Below, piece after piece: positions 51,483-62,860 of a DNA stretch of 64,000 nt. Location: NCBI RefSeq assembly GCF_030272615.1, contig NC_081409.1:209109190-209173189 (forward strand), read 5' to 3'. The notes beneath the pieces were generated by a model. That model saw only the letters and a program-made list of their open reading frames with translations, was not told where the DNA came from and made no database searches. Position numbers and translations under genes: made by a program. Positions within the stretch are counted from its first letter, which is position 1. Every line of letters begins with the position of its first letter. Source of the DNA: Cryptomeria japonica. Its lineage: Eukaryota; Streptophyta; Pinopsida; Cupressales; Cupressaceae.

Positions 51483-51807
51483 ATTAGCAATAAATGCCAT
51501 ATTAATTGCTAATCATGCAGTGCAGGAAGAAAACCCTTGCAAGTCTGACTTTAAAGTCTGACATGCACTCTTTGACCAGACAACCTACAGGTCAGACTTT
51601 AAAGTCCAAACTGGAGGGGAAAGATTACCTGCAGGTCAGACTTTAAAGTTCGATCTGCAAGGGAAAGATTACCTGCAGGTCAGACTTTAAATTCCGATCT
51701 GCAGGCTAAAAATCAAACATGTGCACATTGGACTTTAAAGTTTGATGTGCAATTAACTTTGCAAAGAAAGAACCTTGCAGGGCAGACATTAAAGTCCGAC
51801 CTGCAGG
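51483..51807. repeat. Hairpin array, second block (6 palindromes plus one other)
   Basis: Palindromes with the gactttaaagtc core lie at 51539-51566, 51584-51617, 51630-51659, 51672-51705, 51723-51750 and 51774-51807. Outer arms are of the cctgcaggtc, gcaagtc or gcacatt type. A 9-bp arm hairpin of a different sequence (attagcaat/attgctaat) sits at 51483-51513. Spacing between palindromes is 6-25 bases. Confidence 0.9.
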
Positions 51808-51887
51808 TAAAACTGCAAACCTTAAAAACTTAGTAAACAATAAAAAATGAAAAGCGAAAAGCTGAACGAGCTAATAGACGAAGTCGA

Positions 51888-53254
51888 TCAATCTCTCCCA
51901 AAGGTCGTAAGGTACGAAATGGACCAGTTTCGTAGGGTTGCCTCATGATTTTGGTCATGCCTAAATCGAGGACAACACACATCTAGCATCAAACTTCCTA
52001 GATATTCATCTCTTTTAATATAACATTTACTTCCAAAAATTCTGAAATATCTACTAACTGTAAGAACATGACCAAACCATAACTCATAAGGAGTCTTACC
52101 AGTATCACCTTTGATATGCACCCATTGAAGAGTGTATACAACAGTACTCACATCTTCTCTCAAATAGATATGCAGAACATTTCCTTCCATCATCATGGTT
52201 CTAGTAGCTTCTTGAATTGTTCTATTCTTCCTTTCCACAACGCCATTTTGTTGAGGAGTTCTAGGTGCAGATAACTATCTCTTTATCCCATGCTCTTCAC
52301 AATATGAATTGAACTCAACAGAAGTGGATTCACTACTTCTGTCAAATATCAGACACTTCAGCTTCAATCCTGTCTCAGTCACAACCATGCCTTTGAAAAT
52401 CTTGAACTTCCCCAAGGCTTCATACTTCTCCCTTAAGAATGTAACCCACATCATCCTTGAATAGTCATCAATCTCTAACATGAAATACATCTCACCTTGC
52501 AAGCTTCTCACTCTAGAAGGAACACACAAATCATTATGCACAAGATCCAATAATCCATTAGAACAATACTATTTTCTTTTAAAAGTAACTCTTGTCTGAT
52601 TCCCTAACTGACATTCCTTGCATACTGGATTAGTAGGTTTTACCAACTTAAGAAGATCTCTCACTATTTGAGTAGAACTTCTTTAACCATGCAATCAAAA
52701 TTTACATGACACATCCTTCTATGCCATAACCAACTTTCATCAATATGAGCAATCAAACAACTTTTAGTAGCACTATTCAAATGGAAGATGTTACCTTTAG
52801 TCTTTGTACCTAATGCAATCTCAATTTCAAAACCACTTAATATTTTACACTTGCCATTCATGAATTACAAATCATATCCCTTATCAACCATCTGACCAAC
52901 ACTCAAAATATTATGCTTTAGACCTTCTACATACAAGACATCATCATTATTGTGCTTACCATAAAGAGAAATGGAACCTCTACCATGGATTATACAAGCT
53001 TTGTCATCACCAAATCTTACTACACCACCATCATACTTTTACATACTCACAAATTTACTCTTATCACCTATTATATGATGAGAGTAACCACTGTCAATAA
53101 CCCATTCATATTTCTCTTCAACTTTAGCAACCAAAACTTTCTCCTTATTAATGCAGCTAGCAGAATCAGTAGGCACTGGATCATCTTCCTTGATAGTAAT
53201 AAATATCCATTCATCATCACCTGAATTTCTTTTCTCAGATTCATCATCTGTCAC
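51888..53254 (-). pseudogene. Protease and integrase half of Copia element 2 pol
   Basis: The minus strand reads WVIDSGYSHHI (near 53110; aspartic protease DSG motif kept), then the pre-integrase HHCC region (WLWHRRMCHVNFD at 52725). The integrase core follows at 52550-52275 (MDLVHNDLCVPSRVRS, IDDYSRMMWVTFLREK) and 52238-51990 (MERKNRTIQEATRTMM, TPYELWFGH). It ends at KFDARC where element C interrupts. Stops and frameshifts are present. Confidence 0.85.
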
Positions 53255-54177
53255 ACCTTCATCAGCAGCATAATAGCATTTCTTCTTAAATTTAGGCTTA
53301 TATTACTTCCTAGAAACTCTTTCTGGACACCTTGAGGCAAAATGTCTTATATATGAAAAGCATTTAAGAGGTAACTTTCCTTCATGCTTACCGGCTCCTT
53401 TAGGCAATCTTTGGGCAATAAGCGCTTCAAGATCCTCAAGATCTTTTTCTTCTTCTTCCATCTCCTCCATTTCCTTCTCATATCTAGATCCCCTTTTGAA
53501 GAACTTTCTCCTAGATCATATCTCTGCTTTCTAAAAATAGTAGCTTTGAATGCAGATTGTGTCTTAGGAAGAGAGTCACCAAACTCACTCAATTCAAAGG
53601 CAGCAAGCTTGCCAATCAACATGTCTCTAGTCACATTAGTCACAATCTAAATCTCCTCAATAGAAGCAACTTTGCATTCATAAGAAGGAGGCAAAGATCT
53701 CAACACTTTGGTAACAATATTTGATTCTTCCAATACTCCATTGATAGAGCTGATATTGCACATAATCTCATTCACTTTCTACATAAAAGAAGTAATGTTC
53801 TCATCTTCACCCATTTTCAACAACTTATATTTTCCTTTGAAGCTCTGCAACTTGGCAACCTTCACATGATTGTCACCTTCATACAAGGTTTCCAACTTTC
53901 TCTAGATCTCATGAGTAGTTTGCAAATCCATCACATTTATCATTTCAAAATTAGTCAAGGCACTTAGCAATGCTTCCTTAGCTCTAATATTGTACTCAGC
54001 TTCCTTTATCTCAACCGAAGTTGTAGGACCATTCTGAGGAACGTTGTACACATTTTTAGTAATTTTCCAATAATCTTCACCAATGCATCTCAAATGACAC
54101 TCCATCCGGATTTTCCAAAGAGCATAGTTTCATCCATCAAATCTCAAACTATCATTCTTGTAGCCATAGGTTTCCAT
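53255..54177 (-). pseudogene. Gag of Copia element 2
   Basis: Starts at ATG 54177 (METYGYKNDSLRFDG, then a stop), followed by the UBN2-type gag pattern: YALWKIRMECHLRC, KEALLSALTNFEMINVMDL, LQSFKGKYKLLKMGEDENI, VLRSLPPSYE. It then runs to a Lys-rich tail and a degenerate zinc knuckle near 53340 (CFSYIRHFASRCPE). Single stops interrupt an otherwise well-kept frame. Confidence 0.8.
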
Positions 54178-54217
54178 CCCAGATCACCTCAATCGGTTAA
54201 GCTTCTTTCAGAGGATC

Positions 54218-54231
54218 TAGCTTTGATACCA
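54218..54231 (-). promoter_or_regulatory. Primer-binding site of Copia element 2
   Basis: Minus-strand tggtatcaaagcta starts two bases from the 5' LTR end, as for initiator-Met tRNA priming. Confidence 0.8.
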
Positions 54232-54233
54232 AT

Positions 54234-55980
54234 TGTTGGAAACACGGTAGAAAACTAAGAGGGGGGGTGAATAAGTTTTCTAAAAATCCTTCCTTAACTC
54301 AAACATAGTTTTAGATCTGATAATTAGTAGTGAAAGCACAAATCAACACCACATCAATGACATGCATAAAACCAATATTTTTGACGTGGAAAACCTAGTC
54401 AAGGGAAAAACCATGGTGAGAACCTACGCACAATATGATGATACCCTGTTAGATGTATATGAAATATTACAATGGGGAATGCACATGCATTCAGGCACAC
54501 TGCCTAGAGCTCACTGCTCAGATCACAAAACAAGAAGGGCTACAACCCTTAGGAAGACTCACTATCTTACAAACACATTTAGAATACATCTGGAAGATCA
54601 TGAACTGATAGAGTAGCATCTCCTCATGCTTGGTTATAGTTCCTCTTAGGCACATAACACATATTCAGCTCTTTCACACTTCTTCGCACAACTTCATTGC
54701 TTCTGAAATATCAAAGTGTTATTTGCACACACACACAGATACTTCTCTCACATGAGTATTACCTTTATTTATACATATCATCAACCTATCTTTCAAGGTC
54801 GGCTCAACACATATCACAAATTACAAAGATAAAACCATACACGCTACAATATTATGTGCGAACCAAAATAATGTCGGCTAAGACATAGTATGGACCTAAA
54901 TCAACACCTCAGTCATGAAACACCTCTAAGAATTATGCCTCGAACATCTGCAATATGCTACAATCATCATGTCGGCTAAGAACATGAAGAACACCACTAT
55001 ACGGAGCAAGATCATGAATAACACACTCACTAATCAATGTGGTGTTGCAAGGTGTGCGCCCTTAGTCTCCTTGTGTTGTGCAGTGCAACGCTCAGGTTTG
55101 TGACATGGCTTAACCGCCTCCTATGGATTCTATAAGTCTAGTGGTTGTATCGAGCGTTAATAGGTTCATCTTTTGGTGCAACAACAACCGCACTTATACA
55201 AGTGGTATCAGAGCTTGGTCACAGGTTCAAACCCCTCTCTTGTGCTAGGGGGGAGATTTTTACAAGGTGTACACCCCTGGTCTCCCTGTGTTGTGCAGCG
55301 CAATGCTCATGTTTGTGACATTGTTTAACCGCCTCTTGTGGATTCTATAAGTCTAGTTGTTGCATTGGGCATTAATAGGTCAATCTTTTGGTGCAACGAC
55401 AACCACACTTGTACATGCAGATCACCAACACACATAGCACATGATCTAGAAGAATCCACAAGCAACATGAATCACACCGCAACAACTGCATCAACTTGAA
55501 CTACTAGAATAATCATCATCTTTCTACCAAACTTCAAGAACACTCACAAAACTGAATATCAAACTGAAAGATAAACTTGCGAACCTCCAAATCATGAACC
55601 ATTTGAATTGAGGACACACATCATCATCCCAAACACATCCAACATATCTGCAGATCAAGATATTGCAATGCAGAGCAAAATCCAAAACACTGATCAACAT
55701 TGAACAACTAAAAAACCAACTACAATACCGGATCTCATTGCTCGACCAAATCTTCATGCGAACCACTGAAAATTGAGCTGAATCAACTAGATATACTTAT
55801 CTCAAAAACCTTTAGTCCACAACAACTAATATACAACACATTGACCAAACCAACTCACTTAATCTGTCTCCAAAACTGAAACACACAAAGAAATATGTTG
55901 ACATCAGTGACAACACATCAATCAATTAATCCAAACACATATTTGCACATTATCCCAACAATCTCTCAAATCATCCAACA
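54234..55980 (-). repeat. 5' LTR of Copia element 2
   Basis: Pairs with 42089-43830. Bounded by TGTTGG and CCAACA. Contains the second TRIM copy at 55046-55415. Confidence 0.9.
55046..55415 (+). mobile_element. 370-bp TRIM inside the 5' LTR
   Basis: Same layout as 42896-43265: repeats 55046-55200 and 55261-55415 (155 bp each), primer site tggtatcagagcttgg from 55203, purine run gctaggggggagat before the second repeat. Being at the same place in both LTRs, it predates this Copia insertion and has been copied with it. Confidence 0.75.
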
Positions 55981-55985
55981 TTTAT

Positions 55986-56834
55986 AAGATGATTGATTCT
56001 AAAATAACTCTGAGAAGAGGAACCAGTGCCTATCTTGGGTGAACAGAGTTAGACTAACAGATATTTTTAAACTTGCCATAACATACATTCACTTGGTTGC
56101 ACTTAAACATTCTATGACTTGCATATCATGTTCATGAAAAATCATTAGATGTTAAAGAACATTTCACACATACACATTGCAGTAATCCTAGAACATATTT
56201 TAACCCTTTAACTTGAAAAGACCCATTCATCAATACTACACATTCTTACTTGAAGAAGACAAACTGATATGCCATTAACATAGCAATTCATACAAAATGT
56301 ACACAGAAAATTAACACAACCTGCAAGTGATTTTCTTTTATTGATCTTCAAAATGGTTGATACATTATGGCAAAGAACGTCTGTAGAAAGTAAATGTTGA
56401 AGCTTTTCATTCAAAATGGTTCCTATTACATGCTACTTCTCAAAAATGTTTGAATCCTTTCCTAGCGGCCCTGATTTCTCCTTTATAAGACAAGGGAGCA
56501 AAACAAGCTTTAGGCCAAGTAAGCCACTTGTCAAAAAATGATTGCTACATTCAATAGTATATGCCAAATGGAATCTTTCCCAAGTATATTCCAAAATCAC
56601 CCTAGGAAAAGGAGTTGGAGGTGGCTGCCATAACTAAGTCCTCGAAACTTGTGGAGCAGGCCTGAAGAAATGCGACTGGGACACTATCTAGATGCATCAC
56701 CTGTCACTGTCAAAATCCTGATGCTAGACACTATACTCGACTAGACCACGTTCATGCTGGTTATGTGATTACAACTCCTTCCAAAAATGGAACCTATCAA
56801 AAAGAATGAGAGAAACACAAAAAAGGCATAGCAT
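55986..56834 (-). other. 3' part of element D, no gene seen
   Basis: Sequence between the Copia 2 target site and the end of the element D ORF. AT-rich, no supported frame. Confidence 0.4.
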
Positions 56835-59800
56835 TTACTCCTCTTCTTCTGGTTGCTCATCTTCCAATGAGCAGTATTTCTTGTTCCACTTCATTTGTCG
56901 GCCACATAAAATATTTCAAACTTTACAGTTTATTCAGATCCCTAATAAGAAACTTTAGGATTGCATGAATTGATACTTGGAAATCCATCCACCACCTGTC
57001 AAGGTCCTTTATTTGCCCATCTCCTATCAAGATTGAGGGTATATCATCTTTTTGTAGGCCCTTGAAGGATTCCAATTTCTCTTGTAATTTCTCATTTTCC
57101 TCCTAAACATGAGGTAGCTCCTTGATCATTAAATTATAATTTTCCATGTGGATCTTGAAGCTAGAGGAGGATTAGGCATATTCTTTACTGCCAAAAGAAT
57201 TTCATTGAGTAGTGGGCCCTTAGAGAACCATGTGACCCTCAAAGGGTGAAAGAATGAAAGAATTTCACCCAATTGGGCCTTGAATTGAACTACACTAGAA
57301 TAAGAAGAATGCACTTCGTCCAACTTGAAAATAACCTTGTTTGCTCCCTATAAAATTGTTACCTTCTTCATTTCCAAATATTTACTTGTTGATTCCTTTT
57401 TTATCCTTTGCAAATCCTCTTTCATTTTTTGCATTTCTTCTAATTGTTGTTTTGTCAGTTTGGTGGCTTCCCCTTCAACTACTTATTTCTTCAATTTGAC
57501 ATTTTCAATGTACATCTTATTATGATCAGCCTGCAAAGCCACATGCATCCTTTTAAGCCTTTCATGCTTCTTTGATAAGTCCTTTATTGCCTCTCTTGCA
57601 AATTGTGCAGCATGCATTGTTATTGTTGCAGCTTCAACTGTTGTTGTATCTGCTAGGCTCCTAACAATGACATGCCCAACTTTATTCTCTACCCCGTGCA
57701 AAGCAATTGGCTTATTAGTATTTGGGGTCTTAACTTACAAAGTGCAAAGGGCTTTTACACTGGGATTAAATACAGACCCATGCTCACCAAATTCTTGGAT
57801 ATAAATGTTTTCCCTTTTTCAATTCTCCTTGTGGCAACTACTGAAGGGCTCTCTTCTTGTGGGAGAGGCTATGTGGAGGCATCTTGTGAAGATCCCTCTA
57901 TCAAAATTGCCTTTCCTTTTGATCTCGAGGCAGCAAGGGGCTCATATGTAGGTCTTTCTTAAAGAATTCCCTGGGTTGCCTTGTTTCTTTCCTCTTTTGC
58001 TTAAAGGTGATGATCTATTCAAAGGTTCTCATTTTGCACAACATCCTAGCAAAATCATTTTGTATGTTGGAGTAGAATCCTTTAAAATTGGGATCCTCCT
58101 CCCTTTTATCCCTCTCTATTCTTTGAATAATATCCCACTTATTCCTCCTCTACACTGCCCTAGAAGGACTATAATTCCTCATTAAATCCTCCCGCTCATC
58201 AAAATGATGGGAATAGCCTCTTATTTTTAAGTTTCTAAGTTCTTACTTCATTGATATAGCCCTTGGGGTCAAAATTTCTTGCTTGGCTCACCTTGAGCCA
58301 GTAGTTATTCACCAAAACCTATTGCAGTTTCTCTAAAGTATCACTTCCCAAATGGAATTCTTCATATACTATCATCCTAGGGAGGTGCTTCCCCTTCTTT
58401 TCAGTTTTAATCAACACTCTTTTCATCCACATCAACTACCACATGAATTCAACAAAGGCAAGCTTTGATGAGAATGTGATTGGAAAAATATGGGGTGGCT
58501 GATGGCACCCATAAATCTTAATTATTGTATAATTTGAGTAAAAGAAGACACCAAAATTATCAGAGAATTCTCCCTTAGGATAATCAACATTTTCTACCCT
58601 TGCAGTCTTTATTCTCAAGACATTTATTATGTGCATTGGGAGCCTTTGCAGATTCATTCCACACATCTATAGGACCTTTACAACAAAATGGTCAAAGATG
58701 ATTTTATAATAAGAGTATCTTGACCCCTTATCCCATATCTGAGTCCAATTTTGGACTGGCCACTATTGTCCTGTCTTAGGATCAAACTTCTCTACTTGCA
58801 AGGCTTCATCCTACTCTTCTTTGTTCTGAAAAAGAATTAAGTGACAAATCAAACAATAATGTTTGAACTTCAAATCTACATTTTCATTCTTAACCTTTAT
58901 CAGGCATTCATGTAGCTTCCCCTAAAGAATTGTTGCAAAATCATACAATTCATTTGTTTTTGCATGTCGATTTTTCATTGCCATCATCATGTATTCAATA
59001 GGTATCTGGGTTAACCCACATTCTTCTCCCAAAATATGGCATAGGGCAAAGTATGTCTTCACAAAATAGTCTTCAAAAAATGATATTCTAAAGGACTCGG
59101 AATCCAAGAGGTAACTTTGCCTTCCTTTGTAAATTCTCTTCAAAAAATGAGGTAATATCTGCTCTCTGATAGCTCTCTTCTTTGAGGCATATTCTGCCTG
59201 CAATCTCCTCTTTTCAATTCTCTTAAGAGCACTTTTATCAAATTCAAAGCACTAAATTATTGATTCTTTGGTGACATCTAGCAGACAATATCCATTAGTC
59301 ATTCTAACTGTCATTCATAGTGGATGGGAATGTTTTGCTAGCTCCCTGATTAACATTCGCTCCATAAAAGAATTGGGCACAACCAACTTCCCCAAGTTCA
59401 AATTCCATGGGTTTGAAATAGGGATGGCCTTATCTTTATTTCCATAAAAGTATAAGAAAATGTCTCACCCCCTGTCAGTGGTGTGGGAATTCCGGCAATT
59501 GGAGCAGTGGTCAGTGAAAGTTGTCTTGAATGATTCATGCATATTGGAGCCAGAGAATAATTCCAGGAGATCTTGATGTAGGCCTTTGGTCTCCCTCTTC
59601 TTTCTCTTCTCCATCTCCTTTACTTCCTTTGATATCTCCTCTCTAATCTTGGTTGAAGCTAATAAGGGTGGAGCCTCTGTAGGATGCTCTTTTTTAGAAG
59701 GGGGTAGATTCTCTACAATAGGGGAGGGTTGTACTACAATAGGAGCTTGTTCCAATAATGCAACAACTTCAAGTGTGGCCTTCTTGACAGGAGCCTTTAT

Positions 59801-60263
59801 CTTCTTTGTCTTAGGAGCCTACTCCTCTTGCGGGTTTGGGGATTCCTCATGAAAGTTTTTCAGTGGATTGAGGGGTTTGTGCAGAGGATTCTACAGTTAA
59901 TTTTTTAGGGGTGGCCTTCCTTCTCTTTGGGGTTGTCTTTTTGGATTTGGGAGTAGGGCATGGCTCATTAGATTGTTCAATGTTAGAAGAAACTACAACA
60001 ATATTCTTGAGCGCCCTCTTCCATTTTGGTTTTGCAGGCTCCTTTGGAAGGGGTACATTTGTTTTAGTTCTTAGAGAGGCTTGTGGGGGATTTCTAAGGG
60101 TGGATTAGCTTGGTTCAACTACTAGTTTGTCCATAGTTGCATAGACAGGTGGGACAATGGAGAGCGGGATAGCATGGGTTATTTCTGATTGAGTAGAGCT
60201 TGCTCCCACTTCGGAAGTTTTTTTAGTGGTGAGAGTGGTAAAATCCTTAACCGAAGAGGCCAT
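56835..60263 (-). pseudogene. 3.4-kb ORF of element D, unknown product
   Basis: Starts at ATG 60263 (MASSVKDFTTLTTKK) and ends with an acidic tail (EDEQPEEEE, stop at 56835-56837), with many stops and shifts between. Order: Pro/Lys-rich basic N-terminus (about 60200-59700); Glu/Lys-rich helix (near 59620); a conserved-looking domain (59440-58440) with FRISFFEDYFVKTYFALCHI and IIKIYGCHQPPHIFP; a linker; coiled-coil segments (57700-56900). The domain aligns with element C (GCxxxPxxxP then SxKxxxxExxxQL), so both derive from one family. No polymerase motif. Function unknown. Confidence 0.55.
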
Positions 60264-60770
60264 TTTTTGCTCTAAACTCGTAAAGCTTTAGAATTTAAAC
60301 AACAGAGAAACCCTCCTCTCACTCCTCGGGCAAAAATTCATAATTTTTTCACTAAACCCCCTCAAACAATTGCAAGTTTCCTATTTAAAACATAGAGCGA
60401 GAAATTAGACTTGACTTACTAGTTTTCTACAAGTTGTTGATCTCAATTTTGGCTTGGAAGCTACTCTAGGTCACTTTTGGATGCTCGAAGATTGCTCCGC
60501 GATCGCTCTCGAATGCAAGGTGAACAATGATGGTTCAAATTGTGCTTTTATTGCTTACAACAGGGTCGCCATTACTGTATACGTGCATTCTTCAAAGGGT
60601 TGGTGACTCAAGATACAAATTCTACCATTAATCTTGAACAGACAATAGAGATCATGTTTTGACACCCTTAACTACTGACATGGTGTGCCTTAGTTTGTTT
60701 CTTCATTGGCTTTGAAACTTCAATGATTTCTAAAGTTTCAATTTTAATTGAATCATGTTGTCTTTCACAG
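60264..60770 (-). other. Leader of element D next to the ORF
   Basis: No frame supported. It runs into the motif array at 60780. Confidence 0.35.
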
Positions 60771-60779
60771 ATCATGTCT

Positions 60780-61360
60780 CCTTGTGGGATAGTTGGGCCC
60801 TTTCATCTCCTTGTCATTCATTATCTCGCAAATCCTTCAACCCGTCATTCTTCATCCTACGGGATAGCGGGATCTCGCTATATCCTCCTATCATTGCTAC
60901 CCTATGGGGTTCCTTTTCAATCGCTTTTTGCCTTGCGGGATAGCGGGAGCCATTACCTCTTCTTTCTCTATTATCCTACATGATGTTTTTCCTCTTTGCA
61001 TCCTTCTCATGGGATGGTGGGGAAGACAGCACACACATGCTTCGCTAACCCACATCCATCTTTATTAGCTACATTTACCCGTGTGGGGTAGCTTTATCCT
61101 TATGTCTTAACTGTTTCTCATTGTCCCACAAGATTCACCTTCCTAGTGCATCTCTTCATTAAGACTAGGTTGTTCTTTGTTCATATCTTCCTTCCTACGG
61201 GCTGGTTGGGACCACCTTCTTCTTTACTCCTGCTAGCCCATAGTTAAAATATTCTTTTTCTATTATCTTGTGGGGTGGCGGGGTCTACATTCTGCACTTA
61301 TCTCGCTATCCCGCTTCATGATCCACTTGATCTTTTGGTCACACGAGATAAACTTTTTGT
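60780..61360. repeat. Alternating gggatagcggg motif array, part 1
   Basis: A motif close to tgcgggatagcggg and its reverse complement recur about every 20-45 bases. Clear cases: 60786 (gggatagttggg), 60858-60885 (a self-pairing gggatagcggga/tctcgctatatcc), 60934, 61270 (tggggtggcgggg), 61302 (ctcgctatcccgc). Composition is much more GC-rich than the rest of the window. Confidence 0.75.
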
Positions 61361-62855
61361 TGATAACTCAATGATGAACGAATAGTACCAAACCGATACT
61401 GAGAGGGGGGGGGTGAATCAGTACAGACAAAAACACAACCTTAAACTAGTTTATCAGCAGATACTAAGCATTGACAAACAAATAGTAACACTGGTCCTTA
61501 AACAGAGTACACCCGGCAAAACCCAGAATAACTAAGTCAAGCATAAACTGGTTGACACTTATCTACTCATATAATCTAACACTTCATTTCCATTTCACCC
61601 TAATGCGTGAACAGGTAATCTACCATCAAAGATGTACTTATTACTGCTAGATCAACATGAATCACCGCTTAACAAAAAACAATCATAGCATCACATGAAG
61701 AAGACATCACACTTGACACACATATTTTTCACATGGAAACCCAACTGGGAAAAACCACGGCGGGGATGAATACCCACAAGCTTGTTTTTGAACTCTTTAG
61801 AAGTCCGCTTTGTTAGGAGCCTTGTCCAGTTAAAGACAGATACAATAGGTTTTGTTAGGAACCGATCTTGTTAGGGATCACCCGGTTAAGGGATGGCTAC
61901 AATACTCAGTTAAGGGTTAAACCCTGTTAAAGGTTACCTTGTTAGAGGATTTCAAGAACTCAATAGCTAGAGGATTTCAATAACTCAATAGCTTCGAGTT
62001 ACCCTGTTAAAGGATTTTCAACAAGCCGGTTAAGGCTACCCTGTTAAGGGATTTCACAATTGTTGAAGTGGTTAAAGATCAACAGGTATAACAATGACAT
62101 GATAATAACACTCAATGCCAATGCAGATCTGCTTAAGCTCCTCTTCACCTTCTGCACTTACACTGCAGATATCACTTCTCTCCTCTGGTCTTGCAAGAAT
62201 CACGTATCTCTTCTCTTTGATACACACACACAACTTTTGCCAACAACCTCTGAAAGAATCACAACATCGACCTTATAGGAAAATAGATAGGTCGGTAGCA
62301 TAAACCCTAAACCCTAAACCTGTTAGGTTAAGGAATTCAAATAGCTCAATCCTGACCGTTGAGCACACTGCATTAAATGCAACAGTCTTGATCCAATCTC
62401 AAGACATTCTCCATCGTTCATTTTCCACCGATTTCATGGCGGCTGATAACCCATCACACGTTATCACCGTTTACAGACTTTGCACATTCCTGAGGTAGTA
62501 GGAACAATCTCCTTCACGCAAGATCCTTCATGTGCACAAGGCTTACGTGGAAACACAATCTGTTCTTTATTACCATGCTAACTCATCACACAAAGTCACT
62601 GGTTGAGCCACATAGGCTTGAAGTACTCCAACTGGAAACCCTGAAGTTGAGACCACCAACCGGTAGTCATAAACTGCTTCCATGTGTTGGTTCCCATAAC
62701 CATATGCCGGTTCATCTTAAACAAACACACCGCTTCACTTTGGCACAAATGTCAGTTCACAGTGTTATACCGGTTCTTCTTCTCTTCATCATATTGAAAT
62801 CAATGACAACACACAATGTCATTATGTCCTCATACCGGTTCACATAATGCCAACA
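61361..62855 (-). mobile_element. Solo LTR (1.5 kb) inside the element D array
   Basis: Begins TGATAACTCAATG and ends ATGCCAACA, with a perfect duplication TTTGT at 61356-61360 and 62856-62860. A gagaggggggggg run and ctgggaaaaaccacgg near the + strand start place it with the minus-oriented Copia-type LTRs here. Internal repeats of accctgttaaaggattt occur at 61920-62060, and three telomere-like ccctaaa units at 62304-62321. No internal region or partner LTR. Confidence 0.8.
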
Positions 62856-62860
62856 TTTGT

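Larger units (their letters stand above)
46070..51977 (-). mobile_element. Nested element C (5.9 kb) in Copia 2
   Basis: Its ends are TGTTG (46070) and CAACA (51977), flanked by a perfect duplication CACAT (46065-46069 and 51978-51982). Removing it and one copy of the duplication rejoins the Copia integrase codons for Asp-Ala-Arg-Cys and Asp-Glu-Gly without loss, which proves the borders. On the minus strand it holds a leader of about 1.36 kb full of hairpins, one 3.6-kb ORF with stops, and a 0.9-kb AT-rich tail. No LTR pair, primer site or polymerase was found. The termini and 5-bp duplication indicate integrase-mediated insertion. Confidence 0.9.
42089..55980 (-). mobile_element. Full-length Copia retrotransposon (element 2) with nested element C
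   Basis: Both ends are TGTTGG...CCAACA and are flanked by a perfect duplication TTTAT (42084-42088 and 55981-55985). LTRs are 1742 bp (42089-43830) and 1747 bp (54234-55980). The minus-strand order is primer site, gag, protease, integrase, [element C], RT, RNase H, polypurine tract. Removing element C (5908 bp plus duplication) leaves about 8 kb, normal for a Copia with such LTRs. Stops and frameshifts show it is inactive, and the LTRs have diverged visibly. Confidence 0.92.

Noticed and set aside
50747-51807. CRISPR array
   Set aside because: Repeats are palindromic with varying arms, spacers are irregular and short, no cas genes, and the setting is plant nuclear DNA.
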